Shown piece by piece: positions 17,845 to 26,337 of a stretch of 64,000 nt of DNA. Numbering within the stretch: position 1 is the first letter of the stretch; each line of letters begins with the position of its first letter. Source of the DNA: Betaproteobacteria bacterium (GTDB lineage: Bacteria; Pseudomonadota; Gammaproteobacteria; Burkholderiales; Rhodocyclaceae); contig JAHRYN010000003.1 of assembly GCA_020621405.1 (NCBI GenBank), forward strand, positions 106,808-170,807, given 5' to 3'. The position numbers and the translations under genes were made by a program. Under the pieces are notes generated by a model. It worked only from the letters and a program-made list of their open reading frames with translations. It made no database searches and had not been told where the DNA came from.

Positions 17845-18812
17845 ATCCGCACCTCCTCGGGCGATCCCTGTTCGTGCAGCGAACCGGCCTGGGTGACATG
17901 GCTGCCGGGCGGCACGCTGCGTGTCAGCCACACGTTGCCGCCTATGGTGGAGCCGCGGCCGATGGTGACGCGGCCGAGTATCGTTGCGCCGGCGTAGATG
18001 ACGACGTCGTCCTCGACCAGCGGATGGCGCGGCAGGCCCTTCTGCAGCCCGCCGTCCTCGCCTGCCGGGAAACGCTTGGCGCCCAGCGTGACGGCCTGGT
18101 ACAGGCGCACCCGTTCGCCGATGACCGCGGTTTCGCCGATCACCACGCCGGTGCCGTGGTCGATGAAGAAGCCGGCGCCAATCTGCGCCCCCGGATGGAT
18201 GTCGATGCCGGTCAGCGAATGCGCCGCCTCGGCGATGATGCGGCCGACCAGCGGCACGCCGAGTGAATGCAGCTGGTGTGCAAGCCGGTGGTGGATGATC
18301 GCCAGCACACCCGGGTAGCACAGCAGCACCTCATCGACGCTGCGGGCGGCCGGATCGCCCTGGTAGGCGGCCAGCACGTCGCTGTCGAGCAGTCGGCGCA
18401 ACGTCGGCAACGACAGCGCGAATGCCTCTACGATGCGTCTGGCCCGCACATCGACACCGTCGCCGCCGTCAGCCGCGTGACGTGCGTTGTAGTGCAGTTC
18501 AAGCCGGACCTGCTGCAGCAGCGACACCAGGGCCGCGTCCAGCGTGTGGCCTATGTAGAAGTCCTCGCTCTCCTGGTGCAGGTCCGATGGACCCAGCCGC
18601 ATCGGAAACAGCACGCCGCACAGCGCCTCGGCGATTTCACGCAGCGCGTCGCGCGACGGGAATTCCCGAGCGCCGAATTCGCGTGTGCGCTGCTGCGCAC
18701 CGCGCCACTGCGCGCGTACCGCACGCAGTTCGGACACGATGCGATCGAGCTGCCAGGGACCGCCGGCTTCGGTCTCGGCCTTCCATTTCCTGCCATCCAC
18801 TTTCGCGTTCAT
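17841..18812 (-). CDS. epsC: Serine O-acetyltransferase (EpsC/SrpH type)
   Basis: 323 residues from ATG 18812, with GAAGG 6 nt upstream. An N-terminal helical domain of about 170 residues precedes a left-handed beta-helix of hexapeptide repeats: LTGIDIHPGAQIGAGFFIDHG, TGVVIGETAVIGERVRLYQ, VTLGAKRFP, KGLPRHPLVEDDVVIYAGATILG. The catalytic His-containing HPGA and DHGTG motifs are intact. It makes O-acetylserine, precursor of cysteine and inducer relative (N-acetylserine) of CysB. The long N-terminus matches the EpsC/SrpH group often found beside family 2A encapsulins. It supplies cysteine-pathway substrate in the same operon whose desulfurase consumes cysteine. Confidence 0.92.
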   Translation of the reverse strand: MNAKVDGRKWKAETEAGGPWQLDRIVSELRAVRAQWRGAQQRTREFGAREFPSRDALREIAEALCGVLFPMRLGPSDLHQESEDFYIGHTLDAALVSLLQQVRLELHYNARHAADGGDGVDVRARRIVEAFALSLPTLRRLLDSDVLAAYQGDPAARSVDEVLLCYPGVLAIIHHRLAHQLHSLGVPLVGRIIAEAAHSLTGIDIHPGAQIGAGFFIDHGTGVVIGETAVIGERVRLYQAVTLGAKRFPAGEDGGLQKGLPRHPLVEDDVVIYAGATILGRVTIGRGSTIGGNVWLTRSVPPGSHVTQAGSLHEQGSPEEVRI

Positions 18813-18848
18813 GCGCAACCTTCGTGTTCTGTCATCGTGCCTTGACGC

Positions 18849-19376
18849 TCAGTCCTGCTGCCAGGGCAGGCCGGACACCACCCAGCCGCCGCTGTTGCGG
18901 CGCTGCTGGTCGGCGTTGAGTTCACCCTCGAAACCCTCGAGCACGTTGAAGACGTTCGTGAAACCGGCCTTGGCCGCGGCTTCGGCTGCCAGAGCCGAAC
19001 GCTTGCCGCTGCGGCACAGCAGCAGCACGACCGCCCCCTTGCCTGCTTTGGTTTCGAGTTCCTTAACGAAGCGCGGATTGCGCGTCATCGAGGTGCCGGT
19101 CGCCCAGGCCACATGGAGGGCACCGGGTACATGGCCGACGAACTTGCGTTCTTCCGCGGTGCGCACGTCGACCAGCACGGCGTCGCCGGCGGAAAACAGC
19201 GCCCACGCCTGGGCCGGGGTGACACCACCGGCATAGGGCAGCGATTCGGCGACGGCCCGTGCCCGCGCCTCGTCCAGCACGCTGTCCGCACCGGGCTCAC
19301 CCGATTCGGGCAGCACATCGAAGACCGCACGGCTTTCGGCGGGCAGATGCCTTTCGGCGAGGGTTGCAGCAGTCAT
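18849..19376 (-). CDS. Rhodanese-domain sulfurtransferase, first gene of the encapsulin operon
   Basis: 175 residues from ATG 19376, preceded by a strong GGAGGAG. A single rhodanese domain covers about residues 45-160: GGVTPAQAWALFSAGDAVLVDVR, EERKFVGHVPGALHVAW, and the active loop LCRSGKRSALAAE with catalytic Cys. It should transfer sulfane sulfur from thiosulfate or a persulfide to an acceptor. Rhodaneses are known neighbours of family 2A encapsulins; here it leads the unit rhodanese-epsC-XRE-encapsulin-desulfurase, and its gene has a predicted leader of about 90 nt from the promoter module at 19473-19523. Confidence 0.9.
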   Translation of the reverse strand: MTAATLAERHLPAESRAVFDVLPESGEPGADSVLDEARARAVAESLPYAGGVTPAQAWALFSAGDAVLVDVRTAEERKFVGHVPGALHVAWATGTSMTRNPRFVKELETKAGKGAVVLLLCRSGKRSALAAEAAAKAGFTNVFNVLEGFEGELNADQQRRNSGGWVVSGLPWQQD

Positions 19377-19472
19377 GGTCTCCTCCGGCTGGTTTGTTTC
19401 CGGCCGCCGCATGGCGGTCCGGATGCGTTCGCGGGCCGTGCAGGACACTGCTGTCAGCACGCCGCCCGACGC

Positions 19473-19523
19473 AATCTATCGACCTTGCCGGCGGTATCAA
19501 ACCAATAGAAATTCAGATCGAAA
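19473..19523 (-). promoter_or_regulatory. Sulfur-regulon promoter module of the encapsulin operon
   Basis: Minus-strand 26-mer 19498-19523 ends TTGGTTTG; a 19-bp gap leads to TAGATT at 19473-19478. The left part (TTTCGATC) deviates from the TAAGCA seen in other copies, so it is the weakest match, but gap and -10 fit exactly. Confidence 0.55.
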
Positions 19524-19574
19524 TCAGCATAAGCAATGCACGATTCCGTCTATCCCCGGGCGCTCCCCGGCGAA

Positions 19575-19626
19575 TAAGCAGCGCAGGAATTCTTGGTTCC
19601 GGAGCGGCCGGACGCAGCGCTACAGT
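19575..19626 (+). promoter_or_regulatory. Sulfur-regulon promoter module of the 46-codon gene
   Basis: 26-mer 19575-19600 (TAAGCAGCGCAGG ... TTGGTTCC), a 20-bp gap, then TACAGT at 19621-19626. A second TAAGCAATGCA stands at 19530-19535 and may be an additional half site between the divergent promoters. Confidence 0.68.
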
Positions 19627-19633
19627 CGGCTGC

Positions 19634-19774
19634 ATGAAACTGCACAAACCAGCTGATGGCCGCCACAACGGCCGCATCAGGAATCTGTTCGACGATGTGC
19701 CGCCCGCCGACCTGATCGGCGCGGCGGTGATGTTCGGACTGGGCGTGGCGCTGCTGGTGCGTGCCTTTGCCTGA
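19634..19774 (+). CDS. Small single-span membrane protein (46 aa), possibly leaderless
   Basis: The frame starts MKLHKPADGRHNG and ends LLVRAFA. Residues about 1-20 are basic and polar, followed by DDVPPADLIGAAVMFGLG and a hydrophobic stretch to residue 43, so an N-in single-span inner membrane protein is likely. It lies divergent to the encapsulin operon. The predicted -10 box ends 7 bp before the ATG and no ribosome binding site is visible, which suggests a leaderless mRNA. No known family is recognised. Its promoter module is one of the best copies in the window, a strong reason to believe the gene is expressed under sulfur limitation. Confidence 0.6.
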   Translation: MKLHKPADGRHNGRIRNLFDDVPPADLIGAAVMFGLGVALLVRAFA

Positions 19775-19867
19775 GCGGACCGGAGTCGGTCAGAGGCGGA
19801 GCAGGCGCAGCCGTCAGGCCTTTCCCGCCATCACGCCTTTCCCGCCACGCCTTTCCCGTTTTCCTGC

Positions 19868-19918
19868 TAAGAAAATGATTTCTTGTTACTTCCGATGATC
19901 GGACACAGCACTTAGCCT
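19868..19918 (+). promoter_or_regulatory. Sulfur-regulon promoter module of sbp1
   Basis: 26-mer 19868-19893 (TAAGAAAATGATTTC ... ACTTCC), a 19-bp gap, then TAGCCT at 19913-19918. It lies 30 bp before the sbp1 start. Confidence 0.65.
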
Positions 19919-19947
19919 GCGCCACTCGATCAAACCCGGGGCGCCCC

Positions 19948-20952
19948 ATGCATTTCCACCGAAGAACATTCATCGCCGCCAGCCTGCTGGCATTCGCATC
20001 AATCTCCACACCGGCCAGCGCGCAGAGCACGCTGCTGAACGTGAGCTACGACGTGTCGCGCGAGCTGTACAAGGACATCAATCCCGCCTTCATCGCCCAG
20101 TGGAAGGCGAAGGGCGGCGAGACGCTGATGGTCAACCAGTCGCACGGCGGATCCAGCACCCAGGCCGGCGCGGTGATCGGCGGCCTGGAAGCCGACGTGA
20201 TCACGATGAACCAGTCGCCGGACATCGACATCCTGGTCAAGAACAGCCTGGTGTCGCCGGACTGGCGCAAGCGCCTGCCCAGCGACGCCACGCCCTACAC
20301 CACCACCACGATATTCCTGGTGCGCAAGGGCAATCCGAAAGGCATCAGGGACTGGTCCGATCTGACCCGGCCGGGCCTGCAGGTCATCGTGCCCAACCCG
20401 AAAACCTCCGGCAATGGTCGCTACACCTACCTCGCCGCCTGGGGTTACGCGCTGGCGAAGGACGGCAGCGAGGCCGCCGCGCGCGACTTCGTCACCCGGC
20501 TGTTCGCGAACGTGCCGGTGCTCGACGGCGGCGGCCGTGGCGCGACCACCACGTTCACGCAACGCGCCATCGGCGACGTGCTGATCACCTTCGAGAACGA
20601 GGCGGTACTGCTGGACAAGGAGCTGGGTGGCGACCAGTTCGACATCGTCTATCCGTCGCTGTCGATCGAGGCCGCCGCGCCGGTGTCGGTGGTCGACAAG
20701 GTGGTGGACAAGCGCGGTACGCGCAAACAGGCCGAGGCCTACCTGCAGTACCTGTTCTCTCCCGAAGGCCAGGAAATCATCGCGAAGCATCACTTCCGCC
20801 CGCGCAACGAGACAGTGCTGAAGAAATACGCCGACCGGTTCCCGGCCGTGAAGACCTTCACCGTCGAAGGCACGCTGGGCGGCTGGGATGCGGTGAAGAA
20901 GGCGCACTTTTCGGATGGCGGCATCTACGACCAGATCGTGGTCAAGCGCTGA
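19948..20952 (+). CDS. sbp: Periplasmic sulfate-binding protein (copy 1)
   Basis: 334 residues. Signal peptide 1-25 (RTFIAASLLAFASISTPASA). The mature part begins [26 protein letters not shown] and has the sulfate-loop motif QSHGGSSTQAGAVIGGLEADV, VPNPKTSGNGRYTYLAAWGYA, GRGATTTFTQRAIGDVLITFENEA and VVDKRGT. These are diagnostic of Sbp/CysP. It delivers sulfate (or thiosulfate) to CysTWA. The closest relative in the window is the second copy at 28037-29044, similar along its whole length. The gene has its own promoter module and is followed by the sigma-54 activator gene with 31 bp between. Confidence 0.94.
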   Translation: MHFHRRTFIAASLLAFASISTPASAQSTLLNVSYDVSRELYKDINPAFIAQWKAKGGETLMVNQSHGGSSTQAGAVIGGLEADVITMNQSPDIDILVKNSLVSPDWRKRLPSDATPYTTTTIFLVRKGNPKGIRDWSDLTRPGLQVIVPNPKTSGNGRYTYLAAWGYALAKDGSEAAARDFVTRLFANVPVLDGGGRGATTTFTQRAIGDVLITFENEAVLLDKELGGDQFDIVYPSLSIEAAAPVSVVDKVVDKRGTRKQAEAYLQYLFSPEGQEIIAKHHFRPRNETVLKKYADRFPAVKTFTVEGTLGGWDAVKKAHFSDGGIYDQIVVKR

Positions 20953-20983
20953 TGCGGCACTTCGGTTCGACACGGCTCGGCCC

Positions 20984-22105
20984 ATGACCGGATCGATCGC
21001 TCCGGCCACCGGACGGCGGCTCACTTTCCCCCGACCGGAGGAAATGACGCTGTCGATCCGCGCCACGGCCCTCGTGTTCGAGGATCCTCGATCGGTCGCG
21101 CTGCTGACCGACATCGAACGCGTCGCGGCCCGCGACGTGACCGCGATGATCATCGGCGAGACCGGTACCGGCAAGGAACTGGTGGCACGGCACATCCACG
21201 AGGTCAGCGGCCGCAGCGGCCCCTTCGTCGCGGTCAATTGCGGCGCGCTCAGCGAATCGCTGATCGACGCCGAACTGTTCGGCCACGAGGCCGGCGCCTA
21301 TACCGGCGCGACCCATGCGCGCGCCGGTTGGTTCGAGGCAGCACGCGGCGGCACGCTGTTCCTGGACGAGATCGGCGACATGCCGGCGCCGCTGCAGGTC
21401 AAACTGCTGCGCGTGCTGCAGGAACGGCAGGTGGTGCGCCTGGGTTCCCGGGTTCCGCTGCCGGTCGACGTGCGGCTCATCGCCGCCACCAACGTCGACC
21501 TGTGGCGCGCCGTGCAGGCCGGTCGCTTCCGCTCCGACCTTTTCTACCGGCTGCACGTGGCACCGATACCACTGCCGCCGTTGCGCGAGCGGCGCGGCGA
21601 CATTCCGTCGCTGGTCGCCCACTTTGCCGACGTCTATCGCAAGAAGCTGTCGATGGACGAGGTGCGCTTCTCGCCGCAGGCCGAACGGGCACTGCTCGAG
21701 TACGACTGGCCAGGCAATATCCGCGAGCTGGAAAACGTCGTCCATTACGCGCTGATCGTCTGCCGAGACGGTTGTGTCGCGGCCGATGATCTGCGCCTTA
21801 TCGCCACCGGCGGCACGCGCAGTCCGCCGGCGGACAACAGCGGTGGCAATGCGTCACCCGCGGCATTGCTGGAGCGCATCGAGCGCACCGTGCAGCAACT
21901 GCTCGCACACGAACACCCCGACCTGCACGGCACGCTGGAACGATTGCTGGTGACCGCCGCCTTCGAATCGAACGGGCACAACCAGGTGCATACCGCGCAG
22001 GCACTGTCGATCTCGCGCAACGAACTCAGGACGCTGCTCAAGCGCTTCGGTCTGATCGACACGCGACAGTCGTCACCCTCCCCATCGCCCGCGCGGCAGG
22101 GATAA
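20984..22105 (+). CDS. Sigma-54-dependent activator without receiver domain (SfnR-like)
   Basis: 373 residues from ATG 20984; an ATG at 21044 next to GGAGG would give 353. There is only a short N-terminus ([17 protein letters not shown]) before the AAA+ domain: Walker [15 protein letters not shown] loop that contacts sigma-54 (usually GAFTGA), Walker [13 protein letters not shown]-finger region [32 protein letters not shown]. The C-terminus has a Fis-like HTH ([25 protein letters not shown]). Without an input domain it should be controlled by expression level, as SfnR of pseudomonads, which drives sulfone use. It lies between sbp1 and the PK-Sat operon, whose upstream region has a sigma-54 promoter and paired palindromes. 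Confidence 0.88.
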   Translation: MTGSIAPATGRRLTFPRPEEMTLSIRATALVFEDPRSVALLTDIERVAARDVTAMIIGETGTGKELVARHIHEVSGRSGPFVAVNCGALSESLIDAELFGHEAGAYTGATHARAGWFEAARGGTLFLDEIGDMPAPLQVKLLRVLQERQVVRLGSRVPLPVDVRLIAATNVDLWRAVQAGRFRSDLFYRLHVAPIPLPPLRERRGDIPSLVAHFADVYRKKLSMDEVRFSPQAERALLEYDWPGNIRELENVVHYALIVCRDGCVAADDLRLIATGGTRSPPADNSGGNASPAALLERIERTVQQLLAHEHPDLHGTLERLLVTAAFESNGHNQVHTAQALSISRNELRTLLKRFGLIDTRQSSPSPSPARQG

Positions 22106-22239
22106 GCCCCGGCGCATCCCCGCCCCTGCGCGGCAAACCCGATGCCCCGCTCCGCGTATCACCTCACGACCGTCATCACCCCGGATCAATTCCATTGCCA
22201 TCCACATCCGGTCACCCCGTTTTGGGCACGAAGGCGCGC

Positions 22240-22259
22240 GCTGCTGAAAAACCAGCAGC
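22240..22259 (+). promoter_or_regulatory. Palindromic upstream activator site 1
   Basis: GCTGCTG-AAAAAC-CAGCAGC is a perfect 7-bp inverted repeat about 105-120 bp upstream of the sigma-54 promoter. Its centre is 32 bp, three helical turns, from the second site, a spacing typical of enhancer pairs. Confidence 0.65.
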
Positions 22260-22271
22260 AGTGCACCCGGC

Positions 22272-22290
22272 GCTGTTGAAAAGTCAGCAG
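22272..22290 (+). promoter_or_regulatory. Palindromic upstream activator site 2
   Basis: CTGTTG-AAAAGT-CAGCAG repeats site 1 with one mismatch in the arms and the same A-rich centre. Together with site 1 it likely binds the SfnR-like activator encoded just upstream; this is inferred from position. Confidence 0.6.
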
Positions 22291-22362
22291 ACGCATCGTG
22301 AATCCATCACGGCAACACCCGCAGCGACACAACTTTGTCACGAAAAAAACATGAATCGGTCG

Positions 22363-22378
22363 TGGCACACGTCCTGCT
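22363..22378 (+). promoter_or_regulatory. Sigma-54 (-24/-12) promoter of the PK-Sat operon
   Basis: TGGCACACGTCCTGCT fits TGGCACR-N4-TTGCW: GG and GC doublets are exactly 12 bases apart. Transcription would start near 22389, before the ATG at 22452. The 345-bp gap 22106-22451 is fully accounted for by this promoter and the two upstream palindromes. Confidence 0.7.
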
Positions 22379-22451
22379 AAATGAATGCCATCCCCGGGCA
22401 ATCCGGGCCCTCCCGGCCCGACGCCTGCATGAACCGGAAAGCGAAAACATC

Positions 22452-24644
22452 ATGACGACCCAGGACAAGGAAATCCTCTGCACCATCGGCCCCGCCTCGC
22501 TCAACGACCGCGTGCTCGCGCGCCTCGAAGAACTGGGCGTGAACCTGTTTCGCATCAACCTGTCGCATACCCGGCTGGACGACCTGCCGCGTGTGATCGA
22601 CTTCATCCGCAGCCGCTCCGCGGTGCCGATCTGCCTCGACACCGAAGGCGCCCAGATCCGGACCGGCGACATGCTCAATGGCGAAATCGCGGTACGCGAG
22701 AACAGCGTGGTGCACGCGCACAAGCTGCGCGTGCCGGGCGATGCGTTCAACTTCAACCTCTATCCCGAAGACGTCATCGACAGGCTGGAGATCGGTGACT
22801 TCATCAGCATCGACTTCAATTCGGTGCTGGTGCAGGTGATCGCCCGCGACGCCGGCAAGGTGACGATGCGCGTGCTGCACGGTGGCGTGATCGGTCAGAA
22901 CAAGGCAGTCACCGTCGAGCGCGACATTCCGCTCGAAACGCTGACCGCCAAGGACGTCGCCGCACTGGAATACGGCCGCTCGGTCGGCATTCGCCATGTC
23001 GCACTTTCGTTCGCGAACCGGGGCTCGGATGTCGATCAGGTACGTGCGCTGGTCGGCGACGACACCTTCCTGGTTTCCAAGATCGAATGCCGCAACGGCC
23101 TGATCAATCTGGACGAGATCGCCGAAAAATCCGACGCGCTGCTGATCGATCGCGGCGACCTGTCGCGGCAGGAACCGATCGAGCGCATCCCGCGCCTGCA
23201 GAAGCTCATCATCGCGCGCGGCCAGGCACGGAAGCGCAAGGTGTATGTCGCCACCAACCTGCTTGAGTCGATGATCACCGCACCGCGGCCGACGCGCGCC
23301 GAGGTCAACGACGTGGTCAATACGCTGCTCGATGGCGCAGATGGCCTCGTGCTCGCGGCGGAGACCGCGATCGGCAAGGATCCGGTCGGCTGCGTCGCCA
23401 TGATCGTCAAGCTGATCCGCGAATTCCGGGTACTCAACGAACACCGTCCGGCAACGCGCAGCGACGACATGGTCTATGCGTCGACCGACCCCACCTCGCT
23501 GCTGATCGATCCGCATGGCGGCGTGCTGGTCAACCGCGTCCGCTCAGCCGCCGCGATCGACGATCTGGCGTCGCTGCCACGGCTGGTGGCGCGCGATACC
23601 GAGCTGCTGGACTGCCAGCAGATCGGCGTCGGCACCTTCTCGCCGCTGACCGGCTTCATGGACCGCGACACGCTGCGCAGCGTCCTGCAGCGCAACCGTC
23701 TGCCCGACGGCACCGCATGGACGGTGCCGCTGCTGCTGCAGGTTGACCGAGAACAGGCGCGTGCGCTGTCGGTCGGCCAGCGCGTGGCGCTGACCGATGA
23801 CGATGGCGCGGCACACGCGGTCATCGAGGTCAGCGAGGTCTATCGCCATGACCTGCAGGAACTCGCACAGCAGGCATTCGGCACGACCTCGCCGGCCCAC
23901 CCCGGCGTGGCCCGCCTGCTGCGCAACGGTGACTGGTTCGTCGCCGGTGACATCACGCTGATCGAGGAACGTCCGTCGCCCTGGAGCGAGTTCGAACTGA
24001 CGCCGCGACAGAGCCGTTTCATCTTTGCGCACAAGGGCTGGAGCAAGGTGGTCGCCTTCCACGGTCGCAACATCAGCCACCGCGTGCACGAACACCTGCA
24101 GATCGAGGCGCTCGAGCACACCAACGCCGACGGCCTGTTCATCAATCCGGTGGTCGGCCCGAAGAAGCCGGGCGACTTCCTGCCGCGACCGGTCATCCGC
24201 AGCTACCAGATGCTGATCGACTTCGGGCTCTACCCGAACGGCAAGGTACTGCTTGGCGCGCTCGCCACCTACCCGCGCTACGCCGGCCCGCGCGAAGCGG
24301 TGTTCAACGCGCTGTGCCGCAAGAACCTCGGCTGCAGCCACTTCATCGTCGGACGCAATCACGCCGGTGTCGGCGACTACTACGACGATGGCGCCTACCG
24401 GGCGCTGTTCGACGAACTGGGCGATGCCGGCGTCACGCCGGTGTTCTTCGACGCCATCGGCTACAACCCGAAGACCGGCGCCTACGAAAGCGGAATCACC
24501 GACGACAGCCACGCCATCAGCGGCACCCGCGTGCGCGACTCGCTGCTGAAGGGCGAGGCGCTGCCCGACTGGTACGTGCGCGGCATCGTGCAGGACATGA
24601 TCAGCGCGGAACTGAAGGCGGGCCAGCCGCTGTTCCATCCCTGA
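22452..24644 (+). CDS. Fusion of pyruvate kinase (catalytic part) and ATP sulfurylase
   Basis: 730 residues from ATG 22452 (MTTQDKEILCTIGPAS), chosen because it lies downstream of the sigma-54 start point and has GGAAAG upstream. Residues about 5-345 are a pyruvate kinase A/B domain: LFRINLSH, LDTEGAQIRTG (usually DTKGPEIRTG, so three positions differ), FLVSKIE, DALLIDRGDL, and PRPTRAEVNDVVNTLLDGADGLVLAAETAIGKDP. The C-terminal regulatory domain of pyruvate kinase is missing. Residues about 350-730 are a dissimilatory-type ATP sulfurylase: GTFSPLTGFM, FHGRNISHRVHEHL, INPVVGPKKPGD, VGRNHAGVGDYY, SGTRVRDSLLKGE. It should make APS from sulfate and ATP, perhaps with PEP-driven ATP supply. Sulfotransferase genes follow directly. 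Confidence 0.9.
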   Translation: MTTQDKEILCTIGPASLNDRVLARLEELGVNLFRINLSHTRLDDLPRVIDFIRSRSAVPICLDTEGAQIRTGDMLNGEIAVRENSVVHAHKLRVPGDAFNFNLYPEDVIDRLEIGDFISIDFNSVLVQVIARDAGKVTMRVLHGGVIGQNKAVTVERDIPLETLTAKDVAALEYGRSVGIRHVALSFANRGSDVDQVRALVGDDTFLVSKIECRNGLINLDEIAEKSDALLIDRGDLSRQEPIERIPRLQKLIIARGQARKRKVYVATNLLESMITAPRPTRAEVNDVVNTLLDGADGLVLAAETAIGKDPVGCVAMIVKLIREFRVLNEHRPATRSDDMVYASTDPTSLLIDPHGGVLVNRVRSAAAIDDLASLPRLVARDTELLDCQQIGVGTFSPLTGFMDRDTLRSVLQRNRLPDGTAWTVPLLLQVDREQARALSVGQRVALTDDDGAAHAVIEVSEVYRHDLQELAQQAFGTTSPAHPGVARLLRNGDWFVAGDITLIEERPSPWSEFELTPRQSRFIFAHKGWSKVVAFHGRNISHRVHEHLQIEALEHTNADGLFINPVVGPKKPGDFLPRPVIRSYQMLIDFGLYPNGKVLLGALATYPRYAGPREAVFNALCRKNLGCSHFIVGRNHAGVGDYYDDGAYRALFDELGDAGVTPVFFDAIGYNPKTGAYESGITDDSHAISGTRVRDSLLKGEALPDWYVRGIVQDMISAELKAGQPLFHP

Positions 24645-24646
24645 AA

Positions 24647-25609
24647 ATGAAGGCGAAACGACAGATGGGTGAGTTCTGGTTCAAGGTGGACAAGACTGTC
24701 CGCCATCACGCAAGGAAGACGCTGGTCGATCTGCGCGGCGCCTGGTGGGACCGCACGCGGCTGGCCGCCGAACGGCCGGTGTTCGTCGTCAGCGGCAGCC
24801 GCTCGGGCACGCAGATGCTGTACAAGACGCTGACCGAGTCCGGCGCCATCGGTTCGCTCGACCGCGAGATCTATGCGGTCTGGGATGCGCTTCATCATCC
24901 GTCACACAAGGACTGGGACAGCCACTGCCTGGACGCGAGCGACGCACGCGACAGCGACCGCGAACTGATCACCCGCTACTTCTATGCCCACACCGGCCGC
25001 ACGCGCTTCGTGGACAAGAACAATCAGCACGGCCTGGCTGTGCCCTACCTGCACGCGCTGTTTCCCGATGCGACCTTTGTCTACATCAAGCGCAATCCCG
25101 GCGACACGCTGAATTCGATGATCGAGGGCTGGGGCATGCCCGAGCGCTTCGGTTCCTGGTCGCGCGCATTGCCTGCCAGGGTGGCGGTGGACGGCGGGCG
25201 CTACACGCGCTGGTGCCACTACCTGCCGCGCGGCTGGCGCGACTACCTCGACGCGCCGGTCGAGCAGGTGTGCGCATTCCAGTACGAAGCCATCCACCGC
25301 GCCATCCTCGACGCGAAGGCGTCGATTCCGGCCGATCAGTGGATCGAGGTGTTCTACGAGGACATCGTGCGCGCGCCGGTCGACGGCATCTTCGAAATCT
25401 TCGACGCGCTGGGCCTGCCCTTCAACACCGCCATCGAGCGCCATGCCCGGTCGCTGCTGGACAAGCCATACGACCCGCTGTTCGAGATCCGCCTCGAAAA
25501 GTGGAAACAGCACGCACACCGCGAACGCATCGAACGCGTACTGCCGTCGCTGCAGGACATCGCCCGCGACATGGGCTACGCCGATGAACCTCGAGGCATG
25601 ACGACATGA
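24647..25609 (+). CDS. PAPS-dependent sulfotransferase 1
   Basis: 320 residues from ATG 24647, two bases after the PK-Sat stop; MGEF at 24665 with AAGG upstream is an alternative start. The 5'-phosphosulfate binding loop is FVVSGSRSGTQMLYKTL and the 3'-phosphate motif is FVYIKRNPGDTLNSM, both classic for cytosolic sulfotransferases. Between them lies FVDKNNQHGLAVPYLHALFPDA, resembling bacterial Stf0/carbohydrate sulfotransferases. No signal peptide or membrane span, so it acts in the cytoplasm. Acceptor unknown. Co-transcribed with an ATP sulfurylase fusion; the missing APS kinase needed for PAPS must be elsewhere. Confidence 0.85.
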   Translation: MKAKRQMGEFWFKVDKTVRHHARKTLVDLRGAWWDRTRLAAERPVFVVSGSRSGTQMLYKTLTESGAIGSLDREIYAVWDALHHPSHKDWDSHCLDASDARDSDRELITRYFYAHTGRTRFVDKNNQHGLAVPYLHALFPDATFVYIKRNPGDTLNSMIEGWGMPERFGSWSRALPARVAVDGGRYTRWCHYLPRGWRDYLDAPVEQVCAFQYEAIHRAILDAKASIPADQWIEVFYEDIVRAPVDGIFEIFDALGLPFNTAIERHARSLLDKPYDPLFEIRLEKWKQHAHRERIERVLPSLQDIARDMGYADEPRGMTT

Positions 25610-26337
25610 GCACCATTGAACCGCTTCTTTTCATTCCCATCATCCTGGTCGCCATCGTGCAATCGGTATTCGGTGTCGGCGTGCTGCTGTTCGGCACGCC
25701 CATCCTGATCGTCATGGGATACGACTATCCGACCGTGCTGGCCACGCTGCTGCCGATCTCCATCGGCATCAGCCTGTCTCAGATCGTGCGCGACTGGCGC
25801 AGCGTCGACCTCGCCTTCATCCGCGGCATCCTGCTCTACACCGTGCCCTGCGTCGTCGTGTTCCTGCTGGTGGCGCTGCACGCCCGGCAGACCTTCGGCC
25901 TGCTGATCGCCGGCCTGCTGCTGCTGTTCGCGCTGAGGAACCAGTGGGCCGGCCTGCGCAATCTGCTGGACCGCACCGCCCGTTTCGAGCGCGTCTGGCT
26001 GGTGAGCATCGGCGTCATGCACGGCCTGACCAATCTGGGCGGATCGCTGCTGTCGATGCGCGTGCAGCAGCTGAACTACGGCAAGAATGCCGCGCGCGCG
26101 ACGATCGCGACCTCCTACATCATGTTCGCCACGTTCCAGCTGGCGACGCTGATGCTGACCCGCCCGGAGGCGCGCGGCATGCTGGGCAACAGTCTGGTCT
26201 ATGCGGTGGCCGGCGTCGCCGTCTATTTCGTCGCCAACGAACTGATCTTCAAGAAGATCAGCAATCAGGGCTACGCACGCGCCTTCACCGGCTTCCTGTT
26301 CTGCTCGGGTGTGCTGGTTGCCCTGAAGTCGATCTGA
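25606..26337 (+). CDS. TauE/SafE-family membrane permease
   Basis: 243 residues, start overlapping the sulfotransferase stop by ATGA. It has about seven hydrophobic segments, beginning LLFIPIILVAIVQSVFGVGVLLFGTPILIVMGYDY, the typical TauE/SafE (DUF81) opening, and ending GFLFCSGVLVALKSI. The family includes sulfite, sulfonate and sulfoacetate exporters. In this operon it may export the sulfated product or sulfite, or import a sulfonated precursor. Inner membrane. Confidence 0.87.
   Translation: MSTIEPLLFIPIILVAIVQSVFGVGVLLFGTPILIVMGYDYPTVLATLLPISIGISLSQIVRDWRSVDLAFIRGILLYTVPCVVVFLLVALHARQTFGLLIAGLLLLFALRNQWAGLRNLLDRTARFERVWLVSIGVMHGLTNLGGSLLSMRVQQLNYGKNAARATIATSYIMFATFQLATLMLTRPEARGMLGNSLVYAVAGVAVYFVANELIFKKISNQGYARAFTGFLFCSGVLVALKSI

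Noticed and set aside
22335..22451. Longer N-terminus for the PK-Sat fusion from an upstream in-frame ATG
   Set aside because: It would begin upstream of and run through the sigma-54 promoter; the pyruvate kinase fold starts right after the ATG at 22452.
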